Positions 17,865-26,744 of a DNA stretch of 64,000 bases are shown here, piece by piece. A program made the position numbers and the translations under genes. Each line of letters opens with the position of its first letter. Within the stretch, counting starts at the first letter, position 1. Source of the stretch: a cyanobacterium PCC 7702 (GTDB lineage Bacteria > Cyanobacteriota > Cyanobacteriia > Cyanobacteriales > Nostocaceae); the NCBI GenBank assembly GCA_000332255.1, contig KB235926.1, positions 140,797 through 204,796 on the forward strand. Direction: 5' to 3'. The notes below the pieces were generated by a model that saw nothing but the letters and a program-made list of their open reading frames with translations, was not told the DNA's origin and made no database searches.

Positions 17865-19601
17865 GTGTCTTTGATAGCGAGTGACTCGGTGAAGAACCAG
17901 CGGTACGCAAAGTCTATGGAACAAGGTTATACAGATAAGGCATACCGTTGGAATCGTGAAAATTATTCAAGCAGGCGGCGTTTTGTGGACATTTGGTCAT
18001 TTGTATTGACCTTATTGTTCAAACTTTGGCTGTACAAAAAATCTTGGAGTTACCCCGGCGGAGTTACAGAAGCAAAGCAAGCTGCAAGACGCAGATCTCA
18101 GGCAATTTGGATTCGCAATACTCTTTTGGACCTGGGACCAACTTTTATCAAAGTCGGTCAGTTTTTTTCTACGCGCGCGGACATATTTCCTAAAGAATAT
18201 GTGGAGGAGTTATCAAAGCTACAAGATAAAGTACCCGCTTTTAGTTACGAGCAGGTAGAAGCAATTATCGAGCAAGAATTAAATAAAAAAATACCTGAAC
18301 TGTTCGAGAGTTTTGAGCCTGTTCCTTTAGCAGCTGCTAGTTTGGGACAAGTACACAAAGCAGTGCTGCATTCCAAAGAAGCAGTTGTTGTCAAGGTGCA
18401 ACGTCCGGGTCTAAAAAAGTTATTTGAAATAGATTTAAAAATTCTCAAAGGAATTGCTCGGTACTTTCAAAACCACCCAGAATGGGGAAGGGGACGAGAT
18501 TGGCTGGGAATTTACGAAGAGTGTTGTCGCATTTTGTGGGAAGAAATTGACTATCTCAACGAAGGTCGTAACGCCGACACTTTTCGCCGAAATTTCCGCG
18601 CTTGTGATTGGGTGAAAGTACCGCGAGTTTACTGGCGCTACACTTCACCGCGAGTACTAACTTTAGAATACGTACCCGGTATCAAGATTAGCCAATACGA
18701 AGCTTTAGAAGCTGCGGGTTTGGATCGCAAACAAATTGCTCGCCAAGGTGCTCAAGCTTACCTGCACCAACTACTAAACGATGGCTTTTTTCATGCCGAT
18801 CCCCATCCTGGAAATATCGCCGTTAGCCCTGAAGGTGCTTTGATATTTTACGATTTTGGCATGATGGGGCGGATTCAATCTAATGTCCGGGAAGGACTGA
18901 TGGAAACTTTATTTGGCATTGCTTCCAAAGATGGCGATCGCGTTGTCAAATCTCTAATCAATCTAGGCGCATTAGTACCAGTAGAAGATATGGGACCGGT
19001 ACGCCGTTCCATACAGTACATGCTAGATCATTTTATGGATAAGCCTTTTGAAAACCAGTCCGTAGCCGCTATCAGTGACGATTTGTACGAGATAGCTTAT
19101 AATCAGCCATTTAGATTTCCAGCTACCTTTACTTTCGTTATGCGGGCCTTCTCTACTCTAGAAGGTGTAGGCAAAGGCTTAGATCCGGAATTTAATTTTA
19201 TGGAAGTTGCTAAACCATACGCCATGCAGCTTATGACCAGTATGAATGGTTCTGAGGGGAACAGCTTTTTCGATGAATTAAGTCGCCAAGCCGTTCAAGC
19301 TAGCAGTACTGCTTTGGGACTGCCACGCAGACTGGAAGATACACTAGAAAAATTAGAGCGTGGAGATTTACGTCTTCGTTTTCGGTCGATAGAAACAGAG
19401 CGTCTGTTAAGAAGACAGAGTAATATTCAGTTAGGAACAACCTACGCGCTTTTAATTGGTGCTTTTACCGTTTCTGCAACGATTTTATTCGTTAATCATT
19501 ATCTGTGGCTAGCAGTTTTTATGGGTTTAATTGCAGCTGTTATCTGCTGGCTCCTGATTAGGCTGGTTATGCGCCTCGACCGTTATGACCGAATGTACTG
19601 A
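17865..19601 (+). CDS. AarF/ABC1/UbiB family atypical kinase
   Basis: A 578-residue ABC1 (ADCK/UbiB) family protein. Kinase-like features include the family-specific LGPTFIKVGQFFSTRADIFP, PLAAASLGQVHKAVL, VVKVQRPG, the catalytic HADPHPGNI and the metal-binding YDFGMMG. Two C-terminal hydrophobic helices (about 525-570) anchor it in the membrane. The family acts in prenylquinone metabolism or homeostasis; in cyanobacteria the targets are likely plastoquinone or tocopherol related, which is inference. The GTG at 17865 has a weak AGGG upstream; an ATG at 17916 is a plausible shorter start. The PP2C gene follows within 16 bp. Confidence 0.88.
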   Translation: MSLIASDSVKNQRYAKSMEQGYTDKAYRWNRENYSSRRRFVDIWSFVLTLLFKLWLYKKSWSYPGGVTEAKQAARRRSQAIWIRNTLLDLGPTFIKVGQFFSTRADIFPKEYVEELSKLQDKVPAFSYEQVEAIIEQELNKKIPELFESFEPVPLAAASLGQVHKAVLHSKEAVVVKVQRPGLKKLFEIDLKILKGIARYFQNHPEWGRGRDWLGIYEECCRILWEEIDYLNEGRNADTFRRNFRACDWVKVPRVYWRYTSPRVLTLEYVPGIKISQYEALEAAGLDRKQIARQGAQAYLHQLLNDGFFHADPHPGNIAVSPEGALIFYDFGMMGRIQSNVREGLMETLFGIASKDGDRVVKSLINLGALVPVEDMGPVRRSIQYMLDHFMDKPFENQSVAAISDDLYEIAYNQPFRFPATFTFVMRAFSTLEGVGKGLDPEFNFMEVAKPYAMQLMTSMNGSEGNSFFDELSRQAVQASSTALGLPRRLEDTLEKLERGDLRLRFRSIETERLLRRQSNIQLGTTYALLIGAFTVSATILFVNHYLWLAVFMGLIAAVICWLLIRLVMRLDRYDRMY

Positions 19602-19616
19602 TAGATGCAAGAGTGT

Positions 19617-20342
19617 ATGAAACTTCATTTTACCGGTGTTACTGACCCGGGATTAATTCGTCCTACCAATCAAGATGCATACTACACTGACCCCCAAGGA
19701 CGCTTTTTCATTGTTGCTGATGGGATGGGCGGTCATGCTGGAGGCGAGCAGGCCAGTCGCATTGCAACCCAAGAAATTTATAAGTACTTGCTTGAGAATT
19801 GGAATTCCTCCAAAGGTTCACCACAACTGCTACAGGAAGCTTTATTACAAGCAAACGAAGCTATTTTACAAGACCAGCACCACCATCCCGAACGCGCTGA
19901 TATGGGAACAACAGCTGTTGTAGTGATGTTTCGCACTGGGGAACCTGCTTGCAGTGCTCATGTTGGCGACTCTAGGTTGTATCGTTTTCGAGACTCGCAA
20001 TTAGAACAGCTCACAGAAGACCACACCTGGATCGCGCGAGCTTTAAAAATGGGTGACATCAATTCTGAAGAAGCACGCATTCATCCCTTTCGCCACGTCC
20101 TGTCTCGCTGCTTGGGACGCGAAGATTTGCATGAAGTCGAAGTACAGCAATTAGATGTTAAGCCCGGCGATCGCTTGCTTTTATGCAGTGATGGTTTAAC
20201 TGAAGAACTTGCCGATGAAAAAATTGCTTCCTACCTGCAACAAAGTCCCTCCATTGAGAAAGCAGCTACTTCCTTAGTGGAAGCAGCAAAACAGCAAGGC
20301 GGACACGACAACATTACCGTTGTTATTGTCGCTATCGATTAA
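19617..20342 (+). CDS. PP2C-family serine/threonine phosphatase
   Basis: A 241-residue metal-dependent phosphatase of the bacterial PrpC/Stp type, which removes phosphate from Ser/Thr residues in the cytoplasm. Motifs are visible in order: RPTNQDAYY, FIVADGMGGHAGGEQAS, MGTTAVVVMF, AHVGDSRLYRF, LLCSDGLTEEL and GGHDNITVVIV. These supply the aspartates of the two-metal centre. The start is set at the ATG at 19617; the open frame has a few extra codons. It is in an operon-like arrangement behind the AarF kinase. A Ser/Thr kinase gene lies about 900 bp away on the other strand, but any pairing is speculative. Confidence 0.9.
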   Translation: MKLHFTGVTDPGLIRPTNQDAYYTDPQGRFFIVADGMGGHAGGEQASRIATQEIYKYLLENWNSSKGSPQLLQEALLQANEAILQDQHHHPERADMGTTAVVVMFRTGEPACSAHVGDSRLYRFRDSQLEQLTEDHTWIARALKMGDINSEEARIHPFRHVLSRCLGREDLHEVEVQQLDVKPGDRLLLCSDGLTEELADEKIASYLQQSPSIEKAATSLVEAAKQQGGHDNITVVIVAID

Positions 20343-20737
20343 GCTCAAATTCTTTATTAGCAGTAAATATACTTATCGTTTTGTTCAGTTTGAGCATTTT
20401 TCCCATTTACAACTTGATAAAAATACATTTAACCTCTACTGGGTTGTACCAATGTTGAAACGCTGTGGGCAAAGATGCCATTTACGCTGACATCTGGTTT
20501 CCAAAACAAACGGAAATTCACCCCACAGACTTGAGGTTTATATCAGTAGGGTGAAAAAATCAAAACTCACCCTTCCCAAAACACTCCGGAAGACTATGGG
20601 CAAATTTGTCAAATACTTGTTATCTTTCTTAAAATAGAAGGAACAAAAATTTGACAACTGCTAGCTCCATAAAGGTGGTGTCTGGCAACACTGTCACAAT
20701 TTATCGAACATTGATTGCTATTTTTTAGGAGTTAACT
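20343..20737 (+). promoter_or_regulatory. nblA upstream region with candidate promoter
   Basis: This 395-bp gap holds a TTGTCA (20606-20611) and TAAAAT (20630-20635) separated by 18 bp, a plausible promoter about 100 bp upstream of nblA. A hairpin AGGGTGA/TCACCCT (20548-20554 with 20567-20573) lies upstream. I found no perfect NtcA box (GTA-N8-TAC) here, although nblA is nitrogen-regulated in other cyanobacteria. A near match reading GTA-N8-TAT begins at 20363. Confidence 0.4.
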
Positions 20738-20938
20738 ATGGATAAGCCAATCGAATTGACCTTGGAACAACAATTTAGTATCCGCTCTTTTGCTACTCAA
20801 GTACAGCATATGAGCCACGAACAAGCCAAGGACTTTTTGATCAAGCTCTACGAACAAATGGTAGTACGCGAAGCAACTTATAAAGAGCTTCTCAAACACC
20901 AATGGGGATTAGATGCCGACTCCTCTTGGGCCGCATGA
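20738..20938 (+). CDS. nblA: Phycobilisome degradation protein NblA
   Basis: A 66-residue adaptor that binds phycobiliproteins and recruits the Clp protease, causing bleaching of phycobilisomes during nutrient starvation. The sequence PIELTLEQQFSIRSFATQV, then MSHEQAKDFLIKLYEQMVVRE, then YKELLKHQWGL, follows the family closely. The helical hairpin and C-terminal region needed for binding are intact. The ribosome binding site TAGGAG lies 6 nt upstream of the ATG. It stands alone as a single copy in this window. Confidence 0.96.
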   Translation: MDKPIELTLEQQFSIRSFATQVQHMSHEQAKDFLIKLYEQMVVREATYKELLKHQWGLDADSSWAA

Positions 20939-21263
20939 GACTCTAGTGTCGCAGTGGGCGACCTCCTTCTCTTGCTCAGTTCCAACCAGGAGGAAAGGAG
21001 CTGGGGATGCTGGGGCGTCAAGAACTGCTATCGCCTTTGAAACTGGATAAAATTAAATTCGCCATGGCAGCAAAGTTACAGAATATAGGGTCTGATCCAG
21101 AGTCAGCCTGCTTATTGTTTTTCACCACAAAAACCCTGCACATGATATTATTGCATGCACAGTCTTTAGGATTTTTGCTGCGTTAACTAAGTCATTTATA
21201 CTTCTTATAACTTTATTTTGTTACTTGCGAGTCATTTCCTTAACAATAATTAATATTAAAGCA
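20939..21263. other. Intergenic gap between nblA and the kinase gene
   Basis: No gene is seen in these 325 bp. A purine-rich stretch with CTCCTT and AAGGAG arms about 25 nt apart near 20960-21000 could fold, but it has no T-run. The rest is AT-rich and separates two convergent genes. Confidence 0.4.
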
Positions 21264-22835
21264 TTAGGCGGAAAGGTCGAATGGTAAATCGGTATCAATT
21301 GCTTCTAATTTTGCCAAAATTTGAGGCTTGATATTTTCGTATTCAATTTTGAGCAAGTTTTTACTCAGCTGGGGTTGGCTGGGAGATGCGCAGCTACTGC
21401 TCGTTGAGAGCCAATGTTGCAATCGTTGACATTGAACAGAAGCAATAGTGGAAACTAGGGTTTTCGTGCAGTGGCCGGCCGTTTCTCGGGGAAAAAACAG
21501 CAGATAGTAGAAGCCTCTTTGTACTAGCAGACGGGTAATTTCCTGACCGAGATTTGTTTTGAGATCGAGGTAGTAAGGTAACCATTTAGGACCGTATTGG
21601 CGGTTGTACAAAACGGTGAGCCACAGCAACATGGGATGGGGAGCAGTGATAAAAAGAAATTGGTTGTAGCGGGTACAAACAGAGCGCTTTTGAATTTCTA
21701 GTTGGGGAAGCATAATCCACAAAGCGGGAGTTAATTCTCCTCCTACGCGGATGGGGTGGGGAAAAACAATATTCGCAACAGGTTTGTTACCAGGCCAGCA
21801 AACTTTTTGGCTAATTTCACCCTTAGAAAGGAAAGTGGAATGGTCGGAGTTAGTTTGTTGTTTTTGTTCAGCTTTGATGGTTGGGGGTACAACAAGAGAA
21901 TTAGAAGAAGGTATAGAAATCCCTTGTACTTGGGGGTGTGAAGTGTCGAGCTGTTGTTCTAAAGATGTTAAAACCTTAAGAATTTCACCCATGTTTTGAG
22001 GGCGATCGCTTGGTGCTTTTGCCAAACAGCTCATGACCAAATTTACAATTTCCTTTGGCAGATGTAATGTGGGAGCAACTTCTGCGAAGGAACGCGGAGG
22101 TTGTTGATGATGGGTTTTATACCATGCTCCGAAAGAGTGGGCTGGTGCTACCAGGGGCATTTTTCCAGTCAGCATTTCGAACATCATTACACCCAAACTA
22201 TAAATATCAGAACGATTGTCAAGTTCTTTACCATCCATTTGTTCGGGTGAAGAATAGGCTAGGGTACCCAGATAGCAATTTGTGTAATTGTTGTTTGCTT
22301 GAACTAACTTAGCAATACCAAAGTCAAGAATTTTGACTAATTCTCCAAAACTAGCATCTTGAATTACCAGGATGTTGCTAGGTTTGATATCGCGGTGGAC
22401 GATCGGACAAATTTTGCCATCGATGGCAATACCTTGATGGGCGCACTGCAATCCCAAGCATATTTGCCGCACGAAATTTAAAAATCTTGGTAAACTAAGC
22501 TGCTGCTTGCGGATGATGTTGCTGAGGCTATCTCCTTGCAGATATTCCATCACGTAGAACGGGACATCATTTTCATCTACGCCGCAATCCATAACTCGGA
22601 CAATGTGAATGCTTTTTTGTCCTAACAAAGCACAAGTTTTAGCTTCTGTTTCAAAGCGCTCTTGCAATCGCATTTTTTGATTTTGGACTGACAAAGCCAG
22701 AAATTTCACAGCAACAGGTACGCCTCCCAACAGAATATCCTGAGCACGGTACACCCGACCCATTGCTCCCGTACCAATTAACTGTTGAAGTTGATAGCGT
22801 TTGCTGAGCAAGCGACCTATGTTGGGGTCTGACAT
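21264..22835 (-). CDS. Serine/threonine protein kinase with long unrecognised C-terminus
   Basis: A Hanks-type kinase of 523 residues. The N-terminal catalytic domain (about 1-280) has the glycine loop GTGAMGRVYRA, VAVKFL, HRDIKPSN, DFGIAK, SSPEQ and SDIYSLGVMMFEMLTG, so it should be active. The remaining 240 residues are not a PASTA, TPR or WD repeat region and show no clear membrane helix; they contain a hydrophobic segment (QFLFITAPHPMLLWLTVL) and a LEAIDTDLPFDLSA end. The ATG at 22835 is preferred over the open frame start at 22865. It is likely cytoplasmic or peripheral. Confidence 0.85.
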   Translation of the reverse strand: MSDPNIGRLLSKRYQLQQLIGTGAMGRVYRAQDILLGGVPVAVKFLALSVQNQKMRLQERFETEAKTCALLGQKSIHIVRVMDCGVDENDVPFYVMEYLQGDSLSNIIRKQQLSLPRFLNFVRQICLGLQCAHQGIAIDGKICPIVHRDIKPSNILVIQDASFGELVKILDFGIAKLVQANNNYTNCYLGTLAYSSPEQMDGKELDNRSDIYSLGVMMFEMLTGKMPLVAPAHSFGAWYKTHHQQPPRSFAEVAPTLHLPKEIVNLVMSCLAKAPSDRPQNMGEILKVLTSLEQQLDTSHPQVQGISIPSSNSLVVPPTIKAEQKQQTNSDHSTFLSKGEISQKVCWPGNKPVANIVFPHPIRVGGELTPALWIMLPQLEIQKRSVCTRYNQFLFITAPHPMLLWLTVLYNRQYGPKWLPYYLDLKTNLGQEITRLLVQRGFYYLLFFPRETAGHCTKTLVSTIASVQCQRLQHWLSTSSSCASPSQPQLSKNLLKIEYENIKPQILAKLEAIDTDLPFDLSA

Positions 22836-23026
22836 AGAAAATTCGACTCCAAGTCCAAAGTTCAAAAAAAGCAGATTGTACCAATCTGAGGCTAGAGGTT
22901 GGCGCTAGTTATGTAGAGAAAAATAGTAGATTTACCCTGATAGTTTTTAGTTTGCCCACTTTTGATAGAGTTAATAAACCTTGAGTCCAGGTAATTTTGG
23001 CTATTGTGGCTTTTTGTTGTAGCTTT

Positions 23027-23584
23027 TTAGTTCATTGGTTGGCGCTCTATGTTAGCTTCCATGGTGCTGCTGAGATAGTGACCGGCCGTGATGCCACAAG
23101 TAAGGTAGTAGTTATCATCATTTATGCGGTGCAGAGTTTCAAAACCACTGCGGCGTTCGCGATCGCCAATTGTCCAGTAGCGCTGCACAATGGTATCTAA
23201 ACCAATCCAGCCTTCTCCTTCAACTTGTCCCAAAAGATTGTGTTTTAGCAAAAAATTATACTGGCGTTTGCCTCGATCCAAACGTCCTTTGTACTGCAAG
23301 GCGATGTCTGCCAGTTCGCCGTTTGGAAATATCAATTTTGTTGCCATTGTGAACCAATTATCTCGATTCCAAGCTACCAAGGTCATACCCTTAACGGTGA
23401 TGGGAATTCCGTTACGTTCCAACCAGCTTCCTTGTAGTATCCAACGTCCTGGTTCTAGTAAAAATGTATGATCCACCTTGTCACCCTGCTGTTCGCGAAG
23501 CGTGCCGGATGGCATCTGAGCGAGTATCTTTTTAGACTGCAATCTCCGGCAGAAAATAACAGTATAGCCCTTTGTGGGAATCAA
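23027..23584 (-). CDS. Conserved hypothetical protein, N-terminus encoded by a dispersed repeat
   Basis: A 185-residue protein that I do not recognise. The main body, from residue about 40 (HTFLLEPGRWILQGSWLERNGIPITVKG) to the end, is rich in beta strands and aromatic residues and resembles lipocalin-like or FABP-like sheets, but this is only an impression. Residues 24-31 (MPSGTLRE) are read from a short dispersed repeat at 23491-23515, so the true start may be downstream, or the repeat may have inserted into the 5' end. The gene starts 7 bp after anmK on the same strand and is probably cotranscribed with it. Confidence 0.6.
   Translation of the reverse strand: MIPTKGYTVIFCRRLQSKKILAQMPSGTLREQQGDKVDHTFLLEPGRWILQGSWLERNGIPITVKGMTLVAWNRDNWFTMATKLIFPNGELADIALQYKGRLDRGKRQYNFLLKHNLLGQVEGEGWIGLDTIVQRYWTIGDRERRSGFETLHRINDDNYYLTCGITAGHYLSSTMEANIERQPMN
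23491..23515 (-). repeat. Short dispersed palindromic repeat, copy A
   Basis: A 25-nt copy of a repeat found twice more in the window (35671-35695 and 41339-41363). The plus-strand read contains TTCGCGAA and TGCCGGATGGCAT blocks. It matches copy B in 24 of 25 positions. It lies inside the 5' part of an open reading frame. Confidence 0.7.
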
Positions 23585-23591
23585 GGGGGAG

Positions 23592-24731
23592 CTAAGGTTG
23601 GTAAATTTCTCCTAAAAGTACCTCTTGACGTGCTCCGGTTACAGACGGTAGGTTACCGGGAATATTCAGCATTCGCCAGTAGGCCAGAATTGCAAAGGCG
23701 ATCGCTTCTTTGAAATCAGCGTTCAATCCGACTTCATCTGTAGTTAAAACTGGTACTGGTGCTAAAAGCTGTTGCAGGCGGTCTTTTAAATAAAGATTGC
23801 GACTTCCACCACCGCAGAGAAATACTCGTTGGGGAATTTGTGGTAAGAAGGCGCGGTAGGAGCGAACAATTGAAACTGCAGTTAGTTCTGTAAGGGTCGC
23901 CAGCAGATCTGCACAATTAAGTTGATAAACTTCAGCATCTTGAATGCACTGCTGCAAATAGTCAACTCCGAATAATTCTCGACCGGTGGATTTAGGGGGT
24001 GGAAGGCGAAAATACTCTTGCTCGAGCCATTTTTCGACCAGTGCTTCGCAGACAGTTCCGCTTGCTGCCCAAAGACCATTTTCATCGTAGCTTTTGGTAT
24101 TGTTTGTTAAATACCGTACTGCTAAGTCTAGCAAACTATTGCCAGGGCCTGTATCCCAACCGCGAATTTTTTCCAACCAGTTATCCCGGCGGGCAGGTAA
24201 ATACGTAACATTACTAATACCACCTATATTTTGTATACAGCGAGATTCCTGGGGATGGGCAAGCAAAGCTGCATCAACTCGGGGTACTAAAGGTGCGCCG
24301 TGTCCGCCAGCTGCAATGTCTGCGGCGCGGAAGTTACTGACGGTGGTAATACCTGTAATGTTGGCGATCGCTGCACCGCGACCGAGTTGGAGGCTATAAC
24401 CGAGTTCTTTTCTTCCCGAGGGCGGGCGATGGTATACAGTTTGACCGTGGGAGCCAATGACAGCAGCTGCTTGCTGACCAATTTGAATGTTTTGTGCAGC
24501 TTGAGCAAAAGTTTGGGCGATCGCATCGTCCAATCTAGCTAATTCTGGCATGGAAATAGCTTGTCCGCTACAAATAGCAAGGATGCGTTCTCTCAAGGAA
24601 GCTGGGTAAGGATAAGTTTTTCCAGCTATTAATTCCACTTTTAAATCAAAATCTGTGCCAGAAATTTCTACCAAAGCAGCATCTATACCATCTACGGATG
24701 TACCGCTCATTAAACCGATAACACGAGTCAT
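23592..24731 (-). CDS. anmK: Anhydro-N-acetylmuramic acid kinase
   Basis: Phosphorylates and opens 1,6-anhydro-N-acetylmuramic acid to MurNAc-6-phosphate during cell-wall recycling in the cytoplasm. The 379-residue protein has the family N-terminus [19 protein letters not shown], the phosphate loop [12 protein letters not shown], a sugar-contact block [17 protein letters not shown] and [14 protein letters not shown], and the C-terminal [12 protein letters not shown]-binding segment. It lies 78 bp downstream of kdpD on the same strand and 7 bp upstream of the unknown gene. Neither neighbour is a wall-recycling gene. Confidence 0.93.
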   Translation of the reverse strand: MTRVIGLMSGTSVDGIDAALVEISGTDFDLKVELIAGKTYPYPASLRERILAICSGQAISMPELARLDDAIAQTFAQAAQNIQIGQQAAAVIGSHGQTVYHRPPSGRKELGYSLQLGRGAAIANITGITTVSNFRAADIAAGGHGAPLVPRVDAALLAHPQESRCIQNIGGISNVTYLPARRDNWLEKIRGWDTGPGNSLLDLAVRYLTNNTKSYDENGLWAASGTVCEALVEKWLEQEYFRLPPPKSTGRELFGVDYLQQCIQDAEVYQLNCADLLATLTELTAVSIVRSYRAFLPQIPQRVFLCGGGSRNLYLKDRLQQLLAPVPVLTTDEVGLNADFKEAIAFAILAYWRMLNIPGNLPSVTGARQEVLLGEIYQP

Positions 24732-24808
24732 TTTTTTTAATTGGGGATTTTTAGCGAACTTTCCCGAGTGCTCTTGAAAGCAACAGCAGGAGGTGTTTGT
24801 TAGTTTTT

Positions 24809-25972
24809 TTATTCTCTTTTTTTATCGGTGGCGATGATGTGCAAGTCGACGTTTTTGAGCAATCTAACTAATTTTTGAGTTAAAGACCCTTTGAGGAGTA
24901 TTTGCCAGCGCGAGCGCTGACTTTCGCCGATAATAATTTGGGTAATGCGGTATTGCACAGCTACTTCGGCGATCGCTTTGGCAATGTTGCTGCTGGTAAC
25001 GCGAATAAAGGTTCCTCCAAGTTCTTTGCAAAGTTTTTCGCACATATCTATGTGCAAGCTTTCTTCTTTAGTCAAAAAACGGTCGGGATCGGCGACAAAT
25101 AAAGCAAACAAAGGAGCATTCATGTAGTTAGCTAATCTAGCTCCTCGGCGCAATAACTGTAAGGAGTTAGGGTAAGTAGAAACGCACACCAAAACGCGTT
25201 CGTGAATGTTACAAGCTTCTCCATTGAGATTATTACCGCTGGCGCCAAGTTCCCTTGCTTCTTCTTCAACGTTGTCAGCAATCTTGCGCAGTGCTAATTC
25301 TCGCAAAGCAATTAAGTTACGACGTTGAAAAAAGTTATGCAGTGCTTGTTGGATTTTTTCGGGAGCATAGATTTTACCTTCCAACAATCTTTCTTGTAGA
25401 GTTTCTGGTGTGACATCTACTACTACCACCTCATCTGCTTCATCCAAAATTCTGTCGGGTACGCGTTCTCGTACTCTGATCCCAGTTATTCTTGCTACCA
25501 AGTCATTGAGGCTCTCCAAATGCTGGATATTCATTGTGGAATAGACATCAATGCCATTTTGCAAAATCATTTCTACGTCTTGGTAGCGTTTTTCGTGAAG
25601 CGATCCCGGGACATTAGTGTGTGCAAGTTCGTCAATCAATACCAGCTGGGGCGATCGCGCTAAAATCGCCTTTGTGTCCATTTCCGTCAGCGTTAGATTT
25701 CCACGCACAATTTTTTGACGGGGAATTATTTCCAGACCTTCAGCCATTTCTGCTGTTTCTTTGCGTCCGTGAGTTTCCAAAAGTCCAATGACAACATCAA
25801 TTCCTTCTTCTTTGAGCGCGCGAGCTTCTTCTAGCATGCGGTAAGTTTTACCCACACCCGGGGCCATACCGATAAAAATTTTGTGTTTACCTCGCCGTGC
25901 GGGATGAATGGGAAGACTAATCGGAACTGGGGACGCGCTTGTTGGTGTATCGATGTTATTTTCGTTCGACAT
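24809..25972 (-). CDS. kdpD: Truncated KdpD-like sensor (KdpD domain plus USP domain only)
   Basis: 387 residues carrying the N-terminal KdpD domain with Walker motif [13 protein letters not shown] (about 35-47) and the [12 protein letters not shown] motif, followed by a universal stress protein-like domain (about residues 250-380, [24 protein letters not shown] ... [18 protein letters not shown]). The four membrane helices, HAMP/GAF and histidine kinase core of full-length KdpD (about 900 residues) are missing. Short KdpD of this type is known from Anabaena. There is no frameshift: the gene ends cleanly. The ATG at 25972 is preferred; a TTG at 25990 abuts the kdpC stop. It probably senses or tunes rather than phosphorylates; no kdpE lies nearby. 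Confidence 0.88.
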   Translation of the reverse strand: MSNENNIDTPTSASPVPISLPIHPARRGKHKIFIGMAPGVGKTYRMLEEARALKEEGIDVVIGLLETHGRKETAEMAEGLEIIPRQKIVRGNLTLTEMDTKAILARSPQLVLIDELAHTNVPGSLHEKRYQDVEMILQNGIDVYSTMNIQHLESLNDLVARITGIRVRERVPDRILDEADEVVVVDVTPETLQERLLEGKIYAPEKIQQALHNFFQRRNLIALRELALRKIADNVEEEARELGASGNNLNGEACNIHERVLVCVSTYPNSLQLLRRGARLANYMNAPLFALFVADPDRFLTKEESLHIDMCEKLCKELGGTFIRVTSSNIAKAIAEVAVQYRITQIIIGESQRSRWQILLKGSLTQKLVRLLKNVDLHIIATDKKRE

Positions 25973-25990
25973 TTTCAGAACTATTGCCAA

Positions 25991-26593
25991 TTACTGATTT
26001 TCTCGGCGATTAATTTCTTGAAGATCTAGTGCATAATTCAATTTCAAAATATTGACTCCTGGTTCTCCAAAAATTCCTAAAAATCGACCATCAGTATACT
26101 GTTTCACTAATGGCAATATATCTTGTCGGTGCAGGTTGCGAGCGCGAGCAACTTTTTCTAACTGCTGTTGAGCTGCTTTAACGGAAATATGGGGATCCAA
26201 ACCGGAACCGGAAGTGTAAATCAGATCAGCTAAGGGTTGAATATTTTCTTCTTGAAGTTGATTGGCTTGTTCTATAATTCGGTTGAGCAATTCTGGATTG
26301 CTAGGAGCGAGGTTGCTGGCCCCAGATATACCGTTTGGCTTTCCGATTTTTCCTTGGCTGTATTTAACGGTGCTGGGACGGCCTTGGAAATAGCGATCCA
26401 AGCGGAATTGTTGACCGAGCAAAGCTGAACCGATGGGTTCTCCTTGAATATTTTGCATGATACTGCCATTTGCCTGGAATTGAAAAAAGGTTTGACCGAC
26501 TCCGAAAACAATACCAGGATAAATGATTGCAGTTAAAAACCAAATCAGCACGGTAATGCGAATTGCTTTGGTAATTTCTCTGAGAACAGACAT
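25991..26593 (-). CDS. kdpC: Potassium-transporting ATPase subunit KdpC
   Basis: A 200-residue accessory subunit with one N-terminal transmembrane helix (IRITVLIWFLTAIIYPGIVFGVGQ) and a periplasmic domain. Conserved blocks include GSALLGQQF, YFQGRPS, GASNLAPSNP, LTSGSGLDPHIS-like IYTSGSGLDPHIS, and ARARNL. It stabilises the KdpFABC complex and helps ATP binding by KdpB. The start at 26593 has AAGGAAAA just upstream. It lies 151 bp downstream of kdpB, a gap containing no kdpG-like gene, and 18 bp upstream of kdpD. Confidence 0.95.
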   Translation of the reverse strand: MSVLREITKAIRITVLIWFLTAIIYPGIVFGVGQTFFQFQANGSIMQNIQGEPIGSALLGQQFRLDRYFQGRPSTVKYSQGKIGKPNGISGASNLAPSNPELLNRIIEQANQLQEENIQPLADLIYTSGSGLDPHISVKAAQQQLEKVARARNLHRQDILPLVKQYTDGRFLGIFGEPGVNILKLNYALDLQEINRRENQ

Positions 26594-26744
26594 AAAAATT
26601 TTCCTTGTAGTTGTTAATTTTTACAGAAGTTAGCTGCAAATCTGCATCAGGAGAAAATTGAAAAAAGAGGAATTTCCAAATCTAGCGATCGCCCAACTCG
26701 CCTTCTCTGGAAAACCTCAATTTGCTGGTTTTATATTTTTTTAC

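Noticed and set aside
20343-20737. NtcA box upstream of nblA
   Set aside because: Only a near match (GTA-N8-TAT at about 20363) was found, and no -10 element at the right distance.
26594-26744. kdpG-like gene between kdpB and kdpC
   Set aside because: The 151-bp gap has no open frame of meaningful length on the minus strand.
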